DNA of 64,000 nucleotides from an uncultured Pelagimonas sp. (GCA_947499735.1 CANMPP010000006.1:36966-100965); one strand, 5' to 3'; counted from the stretch's first letter, positions 54,179 through 63,583 are shown. Numbers and translations: made by a program. The notes: generated by a model from the sequence alone, not told the origin.

Positions 54179-55040
54179 TATGTTGCTCTTTGCTTGCTAA
54201 AGCGGACACGACCTCTATTCCCTGGGCTTCTATTGCCGTGAAAGACGGGTCGTCTTTGGGCAAATCCGTGACCAAGATATCGATTTGACTCATTTGGCAA
54301 ATCAAATGCAGGGCTGGTTTAAGAAGTTTGGTTTTGTCAGCCAAAACGATGACGCGCTCTGCGGCATCCATCATGCGTCTGGTTGCGTGGGCTTCATCTT
54401 CTTGGAAGGTGGACACGCCAAATTGCGGATGCAGAGATGCTGCGCCCATAACGAATGTGTCAAACCGCATCTGTTGAATGCAGGTTTCTACCAAAGGGCC
54501 CGACATGGACATGGCGTTGGGCCGAATGCGCCCACCCGCCAGCATCACAGTGTGTTTTTCATGTTGCAGAACATTTTGTGCTACAAAAATCCCATTGGTC
54601 ATAACGGTCATGCTGGGAAGATCGCCCAATTCTTGGGCAAACGCCTCGGCGGTGGATCCGTTGTCGATCAGCAGGCTGCGATCCTTGGCCACCAATTCAG
54701 CGGCAGCGCGTGCAATGCGGGTTTTGCCAAGCTGATTGACCTGACGCCGGTCGCGGGCGAGGGGTTCAACAAACCGGGATCCGCCACGATTCTGTGCCAA
54801 GGCGAGGGCTAAATCGATCCTGAAATCGGACAGGCCCGAAAAGCCAAAGGACTGGCAAAACTTAATAAGGGTAGGCTCTGACGTCTTTAGTTCAGCACAA
54901 ATCTCTTTACTTGTTTTGCGGATGAATTGCTCGGTTTGATCCAGCGCGTAAGAGGCAATCGCCGAGAGTTTCGGGCTCAGATGGCCGCGTGCAGCGCTGA
55001 TTGCAGCAAATATATCCTGTGGTTGTGCAGAGTCGGGCAC
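54165..55040 (-). CDS. Hybrid regulator: RpiR-type HTH with DeoR-type sensor domain
   Basis: 291 aa. Residues ~8-85 match the RpiR/HTH_6 domain (TSKEICAELKTSEPTLIKFCQSFGFSG). Instead of the usual SIS domain, residues ~106-265 match the DeoR C-terminal sensor: DNGSTAEAFA, MTNGIFVAQ, LAGGRIRPNAMSMSGP and VIVLADKTK. Both domain types sense sugar phosphates. First gene of the minus-strand amino-sugar operon, facing the transport operon across a 267-base promoter region with strong inverted repeats, which it probably binds. Confidence 0.82.
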   Translation of the reverse strand: MPDSAQPQDIFAAISAARGHLSPKLSAIASYALDQTEQFIRKTSKEICAELKTSEPTLIKFCQSFGFSGLSDFRIDLALALAQNRGGSRFVEPLARDRRQVNQLGKTRIARAAAELVAKDRSLLIDNGSTAEAFAQELGDLPSMTVMTNGIFVAQNVLQHEKHTVMLAGGRIRPNAMSMSGPLVETCIQQMRFDTFVMGAASLHPQFGVSTFQEDEAHATRRMMDAAERVIVLADKTKLLKPALHLICQMSQIDILVTDLPKDDPSFTAIEAQGIEVVSALASKEQHNEIL

Positions 55041-55065
55041 CTGTTTCCCCTTCGAGTTTTGCTAT

Positions 55066-55090
55066 CTTAAAATAATGATCATTTTTTAAG
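55066..55090. promoter_or_regulatory. Imperfect inverted repeat near regulator start
   Basis: CTTAAAATAATGA (55066-55078) faces TCATTTTTTAAG (55079-55090), complementary except for one extra base; the centre is a perfect AATGATCATT (55074-55083). Located 26-50 bases upstream of the hybrid regulator start. Confidence 0.5.
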
Positions 55091-55108
55091 TCGTGTCAAA
55101 CGGAACTC

Positions 55109-55132
55109 TTTGCTTAAATTTACTTAAGCAAA
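55109..55132. promoter_or_regulatory. 9-bp inverted repeat TTTGCTTAA-N6-TTAAGCAAA
   Basis: Perfect 9-base arms (55109-55117 and 55124-55132) in the divergent region of the amino-sugar locus. It shares the CTTAA half with the neighbouring repeat. Likely operator for the RpiR/DeoR hybrid regulator, controlling both arms. Confidence 0.6.
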
Positions 55133-55307
55133 AAAATTACTTGCATTTAGGAAAACTATTGGCTCACGTTTAGATGTGAAACGACCCGTGGATTTCTATG
55201 TCTTCTGTCTTGGTACACCAAATGGCCTTTTTAGCTCAGCGGGGCATGCCCGTTTGCGGGGATGTCTGTGATATGGGCCGGACTGCTTTGCACAAGGTGC
55301 TGGGCAC

Positions 55308-56471
55308 ATGAAGGTTGGGATCATAGGTCTTGGGGATCGCATTGCGTCTTTGGCGCCCAGATTTGTAGATGCACATCCAGGTCTGACATTTACCGCAGTT
55401 GCTGATCCATTTGAAACACGACTGCATGTTTTGAAGGATTTGGGATCTGATCCTGTTCGATATGATCGCGCAGAAGATATGCTGGCTGCGCATCGGTTTG
55501 ATCTGCTGATCATAGGGTCCCCCAATCATTTGCATTTGGATCACCTAGGTCAGGCATTACAGTCTGATGTGCCCTTTATATTTGCAGAAAAGCCACTGGT
55601 GATTTCTGTTGATGAAACGCTAAAGCTGGCGCAGCTGATTTCCTGTCATGATGGCCTGCGTCGCATCATGGTTGGCATGGTTCTGCGGTATTCGCCGCTA
55701 TATCGCGCGCTACGACAAGCCCAGTCTGACGGGCATCTTGGCGATATCATGTCGATCGAAGCCAGCGAACATATCGGCCCCTATCATGGTAGCTTTTTCA
55801 TGCGCGACTGGCGGCGAAATCGCGATATGTCGGGTGGCTTTATGCTGGAAAAATGTTGTCACGATCTGGACCTATACCAAGGTGTTGTTGGTGCGCGTCC
55901 GCAAAAGGTTGCCAGCTTTGGTGGCCGTAAAAAATATCTGCCCAAACACCGTCCAGATGGCGCAACCTATCTGCAAGATAAATTGCCACGCTGGAATGGC
56001 TGTGAAGACGCGTTTTCAGGTGACGGTGATCTCATCGATTATCAGACGGCTCTGGTCCAATATGAAAACGGGGCAACCATGAGCTTTCACACCAATCTGA
56101 ACGTACCTGATGAATTCCGCCGTTTTGCTGTGATTGGCCGTGATGGGATGGCCGAGGGTGACTTTATTCGCAACAGCTTTCGGGTGACGCTGTCTGATGA
56201 TGGCAGCATGCCGTTGGATTTGCCGAATGTTGTGGAAAGCAGCGACGGGCATGTTGGGCATTACGGTGCGGATGCCGCAATGGTGCAAGATTTGATGGCC
56301 TATATCGCAGGGGATTTGCCTGACCTGCCGCTGAATTGCATCGATGCATTAGAGGCCGGCGTGACAGCGTTGGCTATGGATGACGCTATGAACCAAGGGC
56401 AGGTCATTGATCTTACGGCCACGTGGCAGGCTTTTGACACAGCACTCAACACACAAAGGAACGTCGCATGA
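55308..56471 (+). CDS. Gfo/Idh/MocA-family oxidoreductase
   Basis: 387-aa NAD(P)-dependent oxidoreductase: Rossmann motif GIIGLGDR (4-11), AEKPL (~93), and a C-terminal alpha/beta domain with the family's conserved HDLDLYQG region near 186. Substrate unknown; family members oxidise sugars, sugar acids or inositols, and one branch (GH109) removes GalNAc by a NAD-dependent mechanism. First gene of the plus-strand arm, overlapping the permease gene by 4 bases. Confidence 0.83.
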   Translation: MKVGIIGLGDRIASLAPRFVDAHPGLTFTAVADPFETRLHVLKDLGSDPVRYDRAEDMLAAHRFDLLIIGSPNHLHLDHLGQALQSDVPFIFAEKPLVISVDETLKLAQLISCHDGLRRIMVGMVLRYSPLYRALRQAQSDGHLGDIMSIEASEHIGPYHGSFFMRDWRRNRDMSGGFMLEKCCHDLDLYQGVVGARPQKVASFGGRKKYLPKHRPDGATYLQDKLPRWNGCEDAFSGDGDLIDYQTALVQYENGATMSFHTNLNVPDEFRRFAVIGRDGMAEGDFIRNSFRVTLSDDGSMPLDLPNVVESSDGHVGHYGADAAMVQDLMAYIAGDLPDLPLNCIDALEAGVTALAMDDAMNQGQVIDLTATWQAFDTALNTQRNVA

Positions 56472-57352
56472 AAACTAGGGTCGACAGTTTTCCGTATCTG
56501 CTTTTGATCCCGGCCTTTCTATTGACGGTGACAATTGTGGCCTGGCCTTTGTTTGAAACATTCCGCCTGTCCTTTACCAATGCTTCGCTCCGGCCGACCC
56601 AAAAATATGTTGGCTTTGAAAACTATATCGAAATTTTCGAAGACGACTTTTGGGAAGTGATGTCGCGCACCTTTATCTGGATGTTCATCGGGGTGTCGCT
56701 GAAAATGATCATGGGGCTTATTGGGGCGGTTTTGTTAAACGCCGCGCTGCCCGGTCGTGCGGTATTCCGATTGCTGGTCATGCCCCCTTGGATTGTGCCT
56801 GTGGCCATTGGCGTGTTTATGTGGACATGGATGTATAACGGTCAATTCGGAATGATATCCGGCCTCGCCCAACGCATTGGTCTGCTGTCCGGCCCGTTTG
56901 AATTTCTGGCCTATAAGCAGTCTTCGTTCATAGCCACGATCGTAACGGATGTCTGGGTCGGCACGCCTCTTGTCACGCTGTATTTGCTGGCATCGCTGCA
57001 ATCCATTCCAAAGGATTTGTACGAAGCTGCATGGACCGATGGTGCCAGCCGGTTTTACCGGTTCCGCCGGGTCACTTTGCCTTTGCTGGCACCGGCTATT
57101 TTCACAATGGGGCTGTTGTCTGCAATTTGGACGTTCAATTCCTTTGAGGTGATCTGGATCCTCACCGAAGGCGGTCCACGTGGTGCAACCACCACCATGA
57201 TCATCGACACATATAAAACTGCAATCAGCCGGTTCCGCTTTGGCGAAGGGTCCGCGCGGGCGGTGATGATCCTGATCAGCATGTCGCTGTTTATGGTGAT
57301 CTATCTGATCCTGATGGCGCGCAGTGCAAGAAAGCTGGGAAAATCGTCATGA
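56468..57352 (+). CDS. Sugar ABC transporter permease (MalF/UgpA type)
   Basis: 294-aa permease with six helices and the EAA loop (YEAAWTDGASRFYRFRRVTLPLL, the contact site for the ATPase). Coupled by ATGA overlaps to the genes on both sides. Confidence 0.9.
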   Translation: MKTRVDSFPYLLLIPAFLLTVTIVAWPLFETFRLSFTNASLRPTQKYVGFENYIEIFEDDFWEVMSRTFIWMFIGVSLKMIMGLIGAVLLNAALPGRAVFRLLVMPPWIVPVAIGVFMWTWMYNGQFGMISGLAQRIGLLSGPFEFLAYKQSSFIATIVTDVWVGTPLVTLYLLASLQSIPKDLYEAAWTDGASRFYRFRRVTLPLLAPAIFTMGLLSAIWTFNSFEVIWILTEGGPRGATTTMIIDTYKTAISRFRFGEGSARAVMILISMSLFMVIYLILMARSARKLGKSS

Positions 57353-58191
57353 TCGATAAGTACAAATTCCACGAAAAGATCGGCATTTACGCGGCAATCG
57401 CTGTGTTCCTGTTCTTTGTACTCGCGCCGTTTCTTGAAGCGTTTCTCGTCTCATTGCGCCCACTGGATGCGGTGTTTCGCGCGCCCTATCGCATTTGGAC
57501 CGATGATATGTCGTTCCAAGCTTACATCGATATCTGGAGCTCGGTCCCCGGCCTGCCACGATACATTTTCAACTCGCTGTTCATTTCAACAATGGCGACC
57601 GTTCTTGCGCTGATCTGCATTATCCCGGCGGCGTATTCCGTGTCGCGCTTCAAATATCGGGGGCGGGATACCTTTATGGGTGCTTTGCTGGGGATCAATA
57701 TGGTGGGATCCACCGTGCTGATCATCCCGCTTTATAAGTTGATGCTCAACCTAGGCCTGCTGAACACCTATTCGGCCATGATCATTCCCGGCGCGGCGTT
57801 TACGGTGCCAGTGGGTATTTTCCTAATGCGCAGCTACTTCTTGCGTGTGCCGAAAGAACTGGAAGAAGCCGCCTATGTCGATGGGGCCTCGCGCCTTTAC
57901 ACATTGTGGCGTGTGATTTTACCAGTGGCTGCTCCGGGTATCGTCGTTGTGGCCGTCACAGTTTTCCTGACCACTTATGCGCAACAATTCCTCTTTGCGC
58001 TGACCTTCAATTCCAAAGACGCGCTCCATCCTCTTCCTATCGGGCTCTTTTCTTTCTTTGGGCGCGAACGCGTTGTCTACAACGAATTGATGGCCGCCTG
58101 CTTGGTCGGGATCGTACCAGTTCTGATCGGTTTTATTTTCCTACAAAAATACATCGTTGCCGGGCTGACCGCCGGTGCGGTGAAAGAATAA
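57349..58191 (+). CDS. Sugar ABC transporter permease (MalG/UgpE type)
   Basis: 280-aa permease with six helices and EAA loop (EEAAYVDGASRLYTLWRVILP). Pairs with the MalF-type subunit; 25 bases before the binding-protein gene. Confidence 0.9.
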   Translation: MIDKYKFHEKIGIYAAIAVFLFFVLAPFLEAFLVSLRPLDAVFRAPYRIWTDDMSFQAYIDIWSSVPGLPRYIFNSLFISTMATVLALICIIPAAYSVSRFKYRGRDTFMGALLGINMVGSTVLIIPLYKLMLNLGLLNTYSAMIIPGAAFTVPVGIFLMRSYFLRVPKELEEAAYVDGASRLYTLWRVILPVAAPGIVVVAVTVFLTTYAQQFLFALTFNSKDALHPLPIGLFSFFGRERVVYNELMAACLVGIVPVLIGFIFLQKYIVAGLTAGAVKE

Positions 58192-58216
58192 TGGTCACCA
58201 ACAGAGAGATACGACA

Positions 58217-59431
58217 ATGAACGTAAAATCATGCCTTCTGGCCAGCGCTGCCGCGCTCTTTCTGGGGCAAGCGGCCAGTGCCCAAACCGAAATCAGCTTT
58301 ATCAATTGCGGTGCCCCTGATGGTGCAGCACCTGAACAGCAAAACATCGACGTTGCTGAATGGGAAGCCATGAACCCAGATTACAAAGTGGTTCAGGAAT
58401 ATGTGCCTTGGGGCCAATGTCAGGAAAAAGCAATCACGTTGGCATCCGCCGGTGATCCTGCGGCTTTGGCCTATATGGGCAGCCGTACTTTGCCTCAATT
58501 GTCCGATGCGGGTTTGATCCTGCCCATCGAGATGTCCGCAGAGGAACAGTCCAGCTATGAACCATCTGTTCTGTCCACTGTGAAATTTGACGGTTCCATC
58601 TGGGGCCTGCCACGCGCGTTCTCGACCAAGGCTGTGTTCTACAACAAAGCCCTGTTTGCGGAAGCTGGTCTTGATATGCCAGATGGACCGCAGACATGGG
58701 ATGACATGATCGCGGCTGGTAAAGCGATTACGGAAAAGACAGATGCTGCAGCATTCGGTATGCCGGCTGCATCCTTTGACAACACAATGCACGCATTCCT
58801 GAATTTCATCTACTCCAACGGTGGTGAAGTGGTGAACGCGGATGGCGAAGTTGTCTTCAACAGCCCAGAAGTTGTTGAAACCTTCCAGTTCTACAAAGAC
58901 ATGGTGCCCTTCGCACAAGAAGGTCCAGTGGCCTATGACCGCGGCAAAATCGAACCTCTCTTCTCCGAGGGTAAGGTTGCGATGATCGTGCAAAGCTTTG
59001 GCTATCGTGGCCGCACAGGCGATGTGGATTATGGCATCACATGGATTCCAAATGGCCCAAGCGGTGACCACGCGACTTTGCTGATCACGGACAGCCTTGC
59101 TGTGTTCAAAGGTTCTGGTGTCGAAGAGGCGGCAATGTCGCTGGCGAAGTTCCTGAACGAACCGATGCGTCAGGCGAACTTTGACGATATCGCGGGTTGG
59201 ACGCCTGTGCGCGAAACCGATATCAGCCGTGCATTGGTCGATAAAGATCCGAACTGGAAATATTATCTGGAGTCCATCAAGCTGGGCGGCCCAGAGCCAC
59301 AGATCATCGACTACACCGCGCTACAAGACGTGATGAATGAAGCCATCCAAGGTGTTGTTCTGGGCGAATTGTCCCCAGAGGATGCCGCGAAGGATGTCGC
59401 GGATGAACTTGAAGATCTGATGGAAGACTAA
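58217..59431 (+). CDS. Sugar ABC transporter substrate-binding protein
   Basis: 404-aa periplasmic binding protein (MalE/UgpB type) with a signal peptide ending near residue 22 (ASAQ). Contains GLPRAFSTKAVFYNKALF, typical of oligosaccharide-binding proteins. Context with GH20, ROK kinase and NagB points to an amino-sugar disaccharide such as chitobiose. Followed by a hairpin that may keep its message more abundant than that of the ATPase gene. Confidence 0.9.
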   Translation: MNVKSCLLASAAALFLGQAASAQTEISFINCGAPDGAAPEQQNIDVAEWEAMNPDYKVVQEYVPWGQCQEKAITLASAGDPAALAYMGSRTLPQLSDAGLILPIEMSAEEQSSYEPSVLSTVKFDGSIWGLPRAFSTKAVFYNKALFAEAGLDMPDGPQTWDDMIAAGKAITEKTDAAAFGMPAASFDNTMHAFLNFIYSNGGEVVNADGEVVFNSPEVVETFQFYKDMVPFAQEGPVAYDRGKIEPLFSEGKVAMIVQSFGYRGRTGDVDYGITWIPNGPSGDHATLLITDSLAVFKGSGVEEAAMSLAKFLNEPMRQANFDDIAGWTPVRETDISRALVDKDPNWKYYLESIKLGGPEPQIIDYTALQDVMNEAIQGVVLGELSPEDAAKDVADELEDLMED

Positions 59432-59448
59432 TCTACCTCCCCAACTTT

Positions 59449-59481
59449 GGGCGGCGTCCTTGTGATGCCGCTCATTTTTTT
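59449..59481 (+). terminator. Intrinsic terminator/attenuator after binding-protein gene
   Basis: Ten-pair stem (59449-59458 with 59464-59473, including two G-T pairs) with a 5-base loop, followed by seven T (59475-59481). It lies between the binding-protein gene and the ATPase gene of one operon, so partial read-through would lower ATPase expression relative to the binding protein. Confidence 0.75.
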
Positions 59482-59497
59482 CAATTTAGGGGGTCCT

Positions 59498-60613
59498 ATG
59501 GGACAGCTTAAACTGACCGGCGTTACAAAAAGTTTTGACAAAGCGCAGGTTATAAAACCCACTGATTTAACCATCGAAGAAGGTGAATTTGCCGTCTTCG
59601 TGGGGCCGTCTGGCTGTGGTAAATCTACGATGTTGCGTATGATCGCAGGGCTTGAGGAAATCACATCTGGATCGGTCGAAATTGACGGTCAGGTTGTGAA
59701 TGACATGCCGCCGGTGAAACGTGGCATTTCAATGGTGTTCCAATCCTATGCGCTTTATCCGCATATGAGCGTTTTTGAGAATATCGCCTTTCCTTTGCGT
59801 GTGGCACGTATGGACGAGGTCGAGGTAAAATCCCGTGTTCAGCAGGCCGCCGAGGTTTTGAAACTGACCGAACGTTTGGATCACCGGCCCAGCGAATTGT
59901 CCGGTGGTCAAAGGCAACGTGTCGCCATTGGGCGTGCAATCGTGCGCGAGCCGCAGATTTTCCTTTTTGACGAACCGTTGTCCAATCTCGATGCGGCTTT
60001 GCGCGCCGATATGCGGGTTGAGCTGTCTCGCTTGCACGGCAAGCTGGGCAATACGATGATCTATGTCACGCATGACCAGATTGAAGCCATGACTATGGCC
60101 GACAAAATTGTGGTTCTGCGCGATGGTATCATCGAACAAGTTGGATCTCCGTTGGAATTGTTCCACAAGCCCGCCAATCAATTCGTCGCTGGGTTTATTG
60201 GCAATCCGAATATGAATTTTCTGCCCTGTACCTGTTCGGACATCGACAGCACAGGCGTGACGGTCGCGTTAGAAGATGGAACATTGGCGCAAATTCCTGT
60301 TCCTGCCGAGACTGTCCAAGTGGGCGATGCATTGACATTGGGCATCCGTCCTAATGATTTGTCTGCGGATGCTGGTGAAATTGCGATTTCCTTTACCCCG
60401 GAAGTGATCGAAAGATTGGGCAGTGAAACCGTCATTTATGGCGCCACTCAAGGGGATGTCGCCCTGTGCGCTGTTGCCGATGGCAGTGTGCGGATGAAAG
60501 CGGGTGAAATGCGTTCTCTTTGGTTGAATCCTCCTGACGCGCATTTGTTCCGTGCGGATGGGTCTGCTTTTGATCGGTCTGTCGATCTTGAAGCATTGGC
60601 GGAATTGGACTGA
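59498..60613 (+). CDS. Sugar ABC transporter ATPase (UgpC/MsmX type)
   Basis: 371 aa from ATG 59498 with AGGGGG at 59488-59493; an in-frame GTG/ATG at 59447 would fall in the hairpin. Walker [10 protein letters not shown] (~38), signature [14 protein letters not shown], Walker [13 protein letters not shown]-loop [11 protein letters not shown]-terminal TOBE domain (~235-371) is present. Energises uptake by the upstream permeases. Confidence 0.92.
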   Translation: MGQLKLTGVTKSFDKAQVIKPTDLTIEEGEFAVFVGPSGCGKSTMLRMIAGLEEITSGSVEIDGQVVNDMPPVKRGISMVFQSYALYPHMSVFENIAFPLRVARMDEVEVKSRVQQAAEVLKLTERLDHRPSELSGGQRQRVAIGRAIVREPQIFLFDEPLSNLDAALRADMRVELSRLHGKLGNTMIYVTHDQIEAMTMADKIVVLRDGIIEQVGSPLELFHKPANQFVAGFIGNPNMNFLPCTCSDIDSTGVTVALEDGTLAQIPVPAETVQVGDALTLGIRPNDLSADAGEIAISFTPEVIERLGSETVIYGATQGDVALCAVADGSVRMKAGEMRSLWLNPPDAHLFRADGSAFDRSVDLEALAELD

Positions 60614-60619
60614 TTTGAA

Positions 60620-61393
60620 ATGCGGGTAGTGATTTGTGACACCGTGGATCAGGCCACGGCCCGCGTTGCGGATGTGATCGCTCAACAGGTCGCAAAGGTT
60701 CCACATTCCGTTCTGGGCCTCGCGACAGGTGGTACGATGGAGCCGTTATATGATGATTTGCGCAAATCTCATGTCGCGGGTCTGTCGTTTGCCGGTGTGA
60801 CGGCCTTTAACCTAGACGAATATGTTGGCCTGCCAGCAGATCACCCGCAAAGCTATGCAACCTATATGCGCAAACATCTGTTTGATCATATCGATATCGA
60901 TTTGGAGCACTGCTTTATCCCAAGTGGGATGGGGGACCCAATCGTTGCGTCCCGCACCTATGAGGCGCAAATCGCTGAACATGGTCCAATTGATCTGCAA
61001 TTGCTGGGGCTGGGGAAGAACGGGCATATTGGTTTTAATGAACCCGGCAGTTCTTTGGCGTCACTGACGCGGGAAAAGGTGCTCAGTCAGGATACTTTGA
61101 CGGCAAATCGTCGTTTTTTTGCGGATGATGAAACCATGCCTAGCTCTGCGATCACGATGGGCATTCAAACGATTTGTAACAGCAAAAAGATCGTCCTTCT
61201 GGCCTTGGGCCAGGCAAAGGCCAAAGCGGTGCAAGCCATGATTGAAGGCCCGGTTTCTGCCTTTTGCCCAGCATCTGCGCTGCAAATGCACGCCAATACA
61301 ACAGTCGTTGTAGATGCCGAGGCCGCCGCTCTTCTAGAGTACAGCGACCATTACATACACGCCGAACGTCTTCAGCGACGACGTGAACAATAG
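60620..61393 (+). CDS. nagB: Glucosamine-6-phosphate deaminase
   Basis: 257-aa NagB: LGLATGGTMEPLY phosphate loop (~33-45), FNLDEY with the proton-accepting Asp (~66), GLGKNGHIGFNEPGSS with the active-site Asp/His/Glu region (~131-146). Converts glucosamine-6-phosphate to fructose-6-phosphate plus ammonia. Six bases after the ATPase gene, the last step of the amino-sugar route. A NagA deacetylase is not found in the window. Confidence 0.91.
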   Translation: MRVVICDTVDQATARVADVIAQQVAKVPHSVLGLATGGTMEPLYDDLRKSHVAGLSFAGVTAFNLDEYVGLPADHPQSYATYMRKHLFDHIDIDLEHCFIPSGMGDPIVASRTYEAQIAEHGPIDLQLLGLGKNGHIGFNEPGSSLASLTREKVLSQDTLTANRRFFADDETMPSSAITMGIQTICNSKKIVLLALGQAKAKAVQAMIEGPVSAFCPASALQMHANTTVVVDAEAAALLEYSDHYIHAERLQRRREQ

Positions 61394-61667
61394 CCCAAGC
61401 CAACCTGTAGAGTGTTGCAGAGCGGTGACGTAACCAGCGACGAAAACTGAAAAACCGTCTTTTTACGTCATTCAATTCGGGGGTAAGCAGCCAACAATTC
61501 TTGGCCAAAACCGGGCACCAGATAGGATCAATACCTAGGTCTAAAGTGTGGAGCCTTCTTGATCTTGAGAATTTTGGCTGAATTTGCGCATTCCGTTTCA
61601 ACCTTAACCGCTAGATGTTATCCAAAGACAAATCTGAACACATAGGTTCATTAATCTTGGGGAAGTC
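61394..61667. other. Intergenic region after nagB
   Basis: No gene supported. Contains an 8-bp inverted pair TGACGTAA (61426-61433) and TTACGTCA (61463-61470) with a nested GACG/CGTC stem and T-run (61459-61464), which may act as a weak terminator for nagB. The remainder is unrecognised. Confidence 0.35.
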
Positions 61668-62462
61668 ATGCATACAGTAGGCATTATCGGTTATGGTGCT
61701 ATGGCAAGTTTTGTGGCCAAGCGCCTTGCGTGCAGCCCATGGAGGCTGACCCACTGCATTGCACGTAAAGGACGAGAGGCGGCGGTATATGCAGCCGTCG
61801 GTGATGACGTTTTAATTTCTTACGGCGCAGATGATTTCGACAGTTTACCCGACCTTATTGTGGATTGTGCCGGCCATCACGGTTTGAGGGCGCATGCCGC
61901 AACGTTCTTGAAACGCGGCGTTCCCGTGGTGACTGCGTCGCTTGGCGCTTTAGCGGATGAAAAAACTTACCAGATGCTTCAAGAGGCTGCACAAAAGGGC
62001 AAAACCCAGCTGAAACTGGCTTCTGGGGCGATTGGCGCCTTAGATGCGCTATCTGCTGCAAAGATTGGTGGCCTAGAAAATGTCGTCTATACCGGACAAA
62101 AACCCCCTGCAAGTTGGCGAGGCACACCCGCCGAGGATGTTGCATCCCTCGTTGATCTAAAAGAAGCGATAACCCATTTTGAAGGTTCGGCGAGAGATGC
62201 AGCCCTACGCTATCCTAAAAACGCAAATGTCGCAGCGGCCGTTGCCTTGGCAGGCGTTGGTTTTGATAAGACACGCACACGTTTGATCGCTGACCCGAAC
62301 GCGCAAGGAAACATGCATCTTATATCGGCTAGCGGCGCATTTGGATCATTTGAGTTTTCAATATCAGGCGCAAGCCTTCCTGACACGCCACGCACATCTG
62401 CACTTGCTGCAATGAGTGTTGTTGATCGGATTTTTCGTCATAGTGCGCCGATTGTCATTTGA
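61668..62462 (+). CDS. nadX: L-aspartate dehydrogenase-like protein (NadX/DUF108)
   Basis: 264-aa NAD(P)-dependent enzyme: N-terminal GIIGYGAM (4-11), and C-terminal region with YPKNANVAA (~184-192), diagnostic for aspartate dehydrogenases of the NadX family. NMHLISASGAFG corresponds to the catalytic His region. Could make iminoaspartate for NAD synthesis, or act in aspartate or other amino-acid catabolism. Stands alone; SD-like GGGGAAG before ATG 61668. Unrelated in function to the amino-sugar operon. Confidence 0.78.
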   Translation: MHTVGIIGYGAMASFVAKRLACSPWRLTHCIARKGREAAVYAAVGDDVLISYGADDFDSLPDLIVDCAGHHGLRAHAATFLKRGVPVVTASLGALADEKTYQMLQEAAQKGKTQLKLASGAIGALDALSAAKIGGLENVVYTGQKPPASWRGTPAEDVASLVDLKEAITHFEGSARDAALRYPKNANVAAAVALAGVGFDKTRTRLIADPNAQGNMHLISASGAFGSFEFSISGASLPDTPRTSALAAMSVVDRIFRHSAPIVI

Positions 62463-62629
62463 TTGTGAAAGCTATGCCTTTGGCTTTAAATAGAAACTGA
62501 CATTCCTGCCGCCTGCAGTATTCAACACAATTGGCTCAAACCAGCCATTGACTGCTCACTGCGCCAAGGTTCGCCTAGTCCAACCGTGATGGCTGGATCA
62601 GGCGTCAATGCAACCTTTCACTGAGTGGG

Positions 62630-63550
62630 CTATTTCCAAACCGGGTTGGTCCAGGCGCGTTTGCCGTGGGCGTCAATGACGGTTAGTCGCATCCAGTCGC
62701 TTGCTTCGACGCGGCCATAGGGTACGGTCACCTCGCCCATGGCACTGCCATGAATGGCGGATGTGGCTGAACCGCTGCCTTGTACGATGACCGTTGCGGC
62801 AGGTGAACAGCGCACGACTACCTCTTTTGGGCCCCATTGCACATCATGGATCATTGGCCCGGTCGAGGCATACATGTGACCCGCCTTTAATGCGGTCAAT
62901 AAGGCCTCTGGCGTGTTTTCTTCTGCTTTCACCATGGTCCAGCCACCAAAGTGATCTGGCTCGGAAAAATGGGCATCATCTGTCGCGCAGAGGGTCAGTT
63001 TCCGCCCGTTTTCCAGCATGCGATCCAGATGCCAAAACCCTTCCGCCCGATCCGCACCGACCTGACAACCGTGATTGTAGATTTCAACCGCATGTGCCGC
63101 ATCGATGCTGCGCGCATCATCTAGGGTCAAACCGCCCCATTCAGGATGTGCAATGGCCACAAAAGCCCCTGCATCGCGGGCGCGGCGGGCGATGTCTGGT
63201 CCGGTCTCCATGTCATCGATTGGCATGAAATGTGGCGTGTTCGACGGCGCAAAGTCCTGCGGCAAACCAACCGCCAGAATATGCCAAAGTTCACCGTTTT
63301 CCATAGCGCCTGAATGCAGTTCAGCGCCCAAAATGGTGGTGAAATGATCGGTGCGATAGCCTGTCGTATCCACGATCGGGTAGTCATACATACCGATGAA
63401 ATGGTCCGTCAGCGCGATAAAGTCATATCCTTCGTCGCGGTATCGGCGGCATACCTCTTCTGGCGACAAAATACCGTCCGAGCGGTTTGAATGTGTGTGC
63501 AGATTGCCGCGCCAAAAGCGGCCCGGTGCGGAAAAGGTTGGATCTTGCAT
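62630..63550 (-). CDS. PHP-domain metal-dependent hydrolase (CehA/McbA-like)
   Basis: 306-aa protein with polymerase/histidinol phosphatase fold metal motifs: HTHSNRSDG (~18-26), ALTDH (~47-51), AHPEWGG (~135-141) and CATDDAH (~193-199). A C-terminal beta domain (~225-306) is typical of the CehA/McbA subgroup. Probable phosphoesterase or amide/ester hydrolase, with unknown substrate. It is 33 bases downstream of the peptide-type ABC ATPase gene on the same strand, so the substrate may be imported by that transporter. Confidence 0.8.
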   Translation of the reverse strand: MQDPTFSAPGRFWRGNLHTHSNRSDGILSPEEVCRRYRDEGYDFIALTDHFIGMYDYPIVDTTGYRTDHFTTILGAELHSGAMENGELWHILAVGLPQDFAPSNTPHFMPIDDMETGPDIARRARDAGAFVAIAHPEWGGLTLDDARSIDAAHAVEIYNHGCQVGADRAEGFWHLDRMLENGRKLTLCATDDAHFSEPDHFGGWTMVKAEENTPEALLTALKAGHMYASTGPMIHDVQWGPKEVVVRCSPAATVIVQGSGSATSAIHGSAMGEVTVPYGRVEASDWMRLTVIDAHGKRAWTNPVWK

Positions 63551-63583
63551 AATGCGTCTTTCGTGTAGCGATGTTGCGCCAAT

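Noticed and set aside
61152..61601. Minus-strand reading frame after nagB as a transposase remnant
   Set aside because: Overlaps nagB on the opposite strand, with no DDE or other transposase motif and no terminal inverted repeats.
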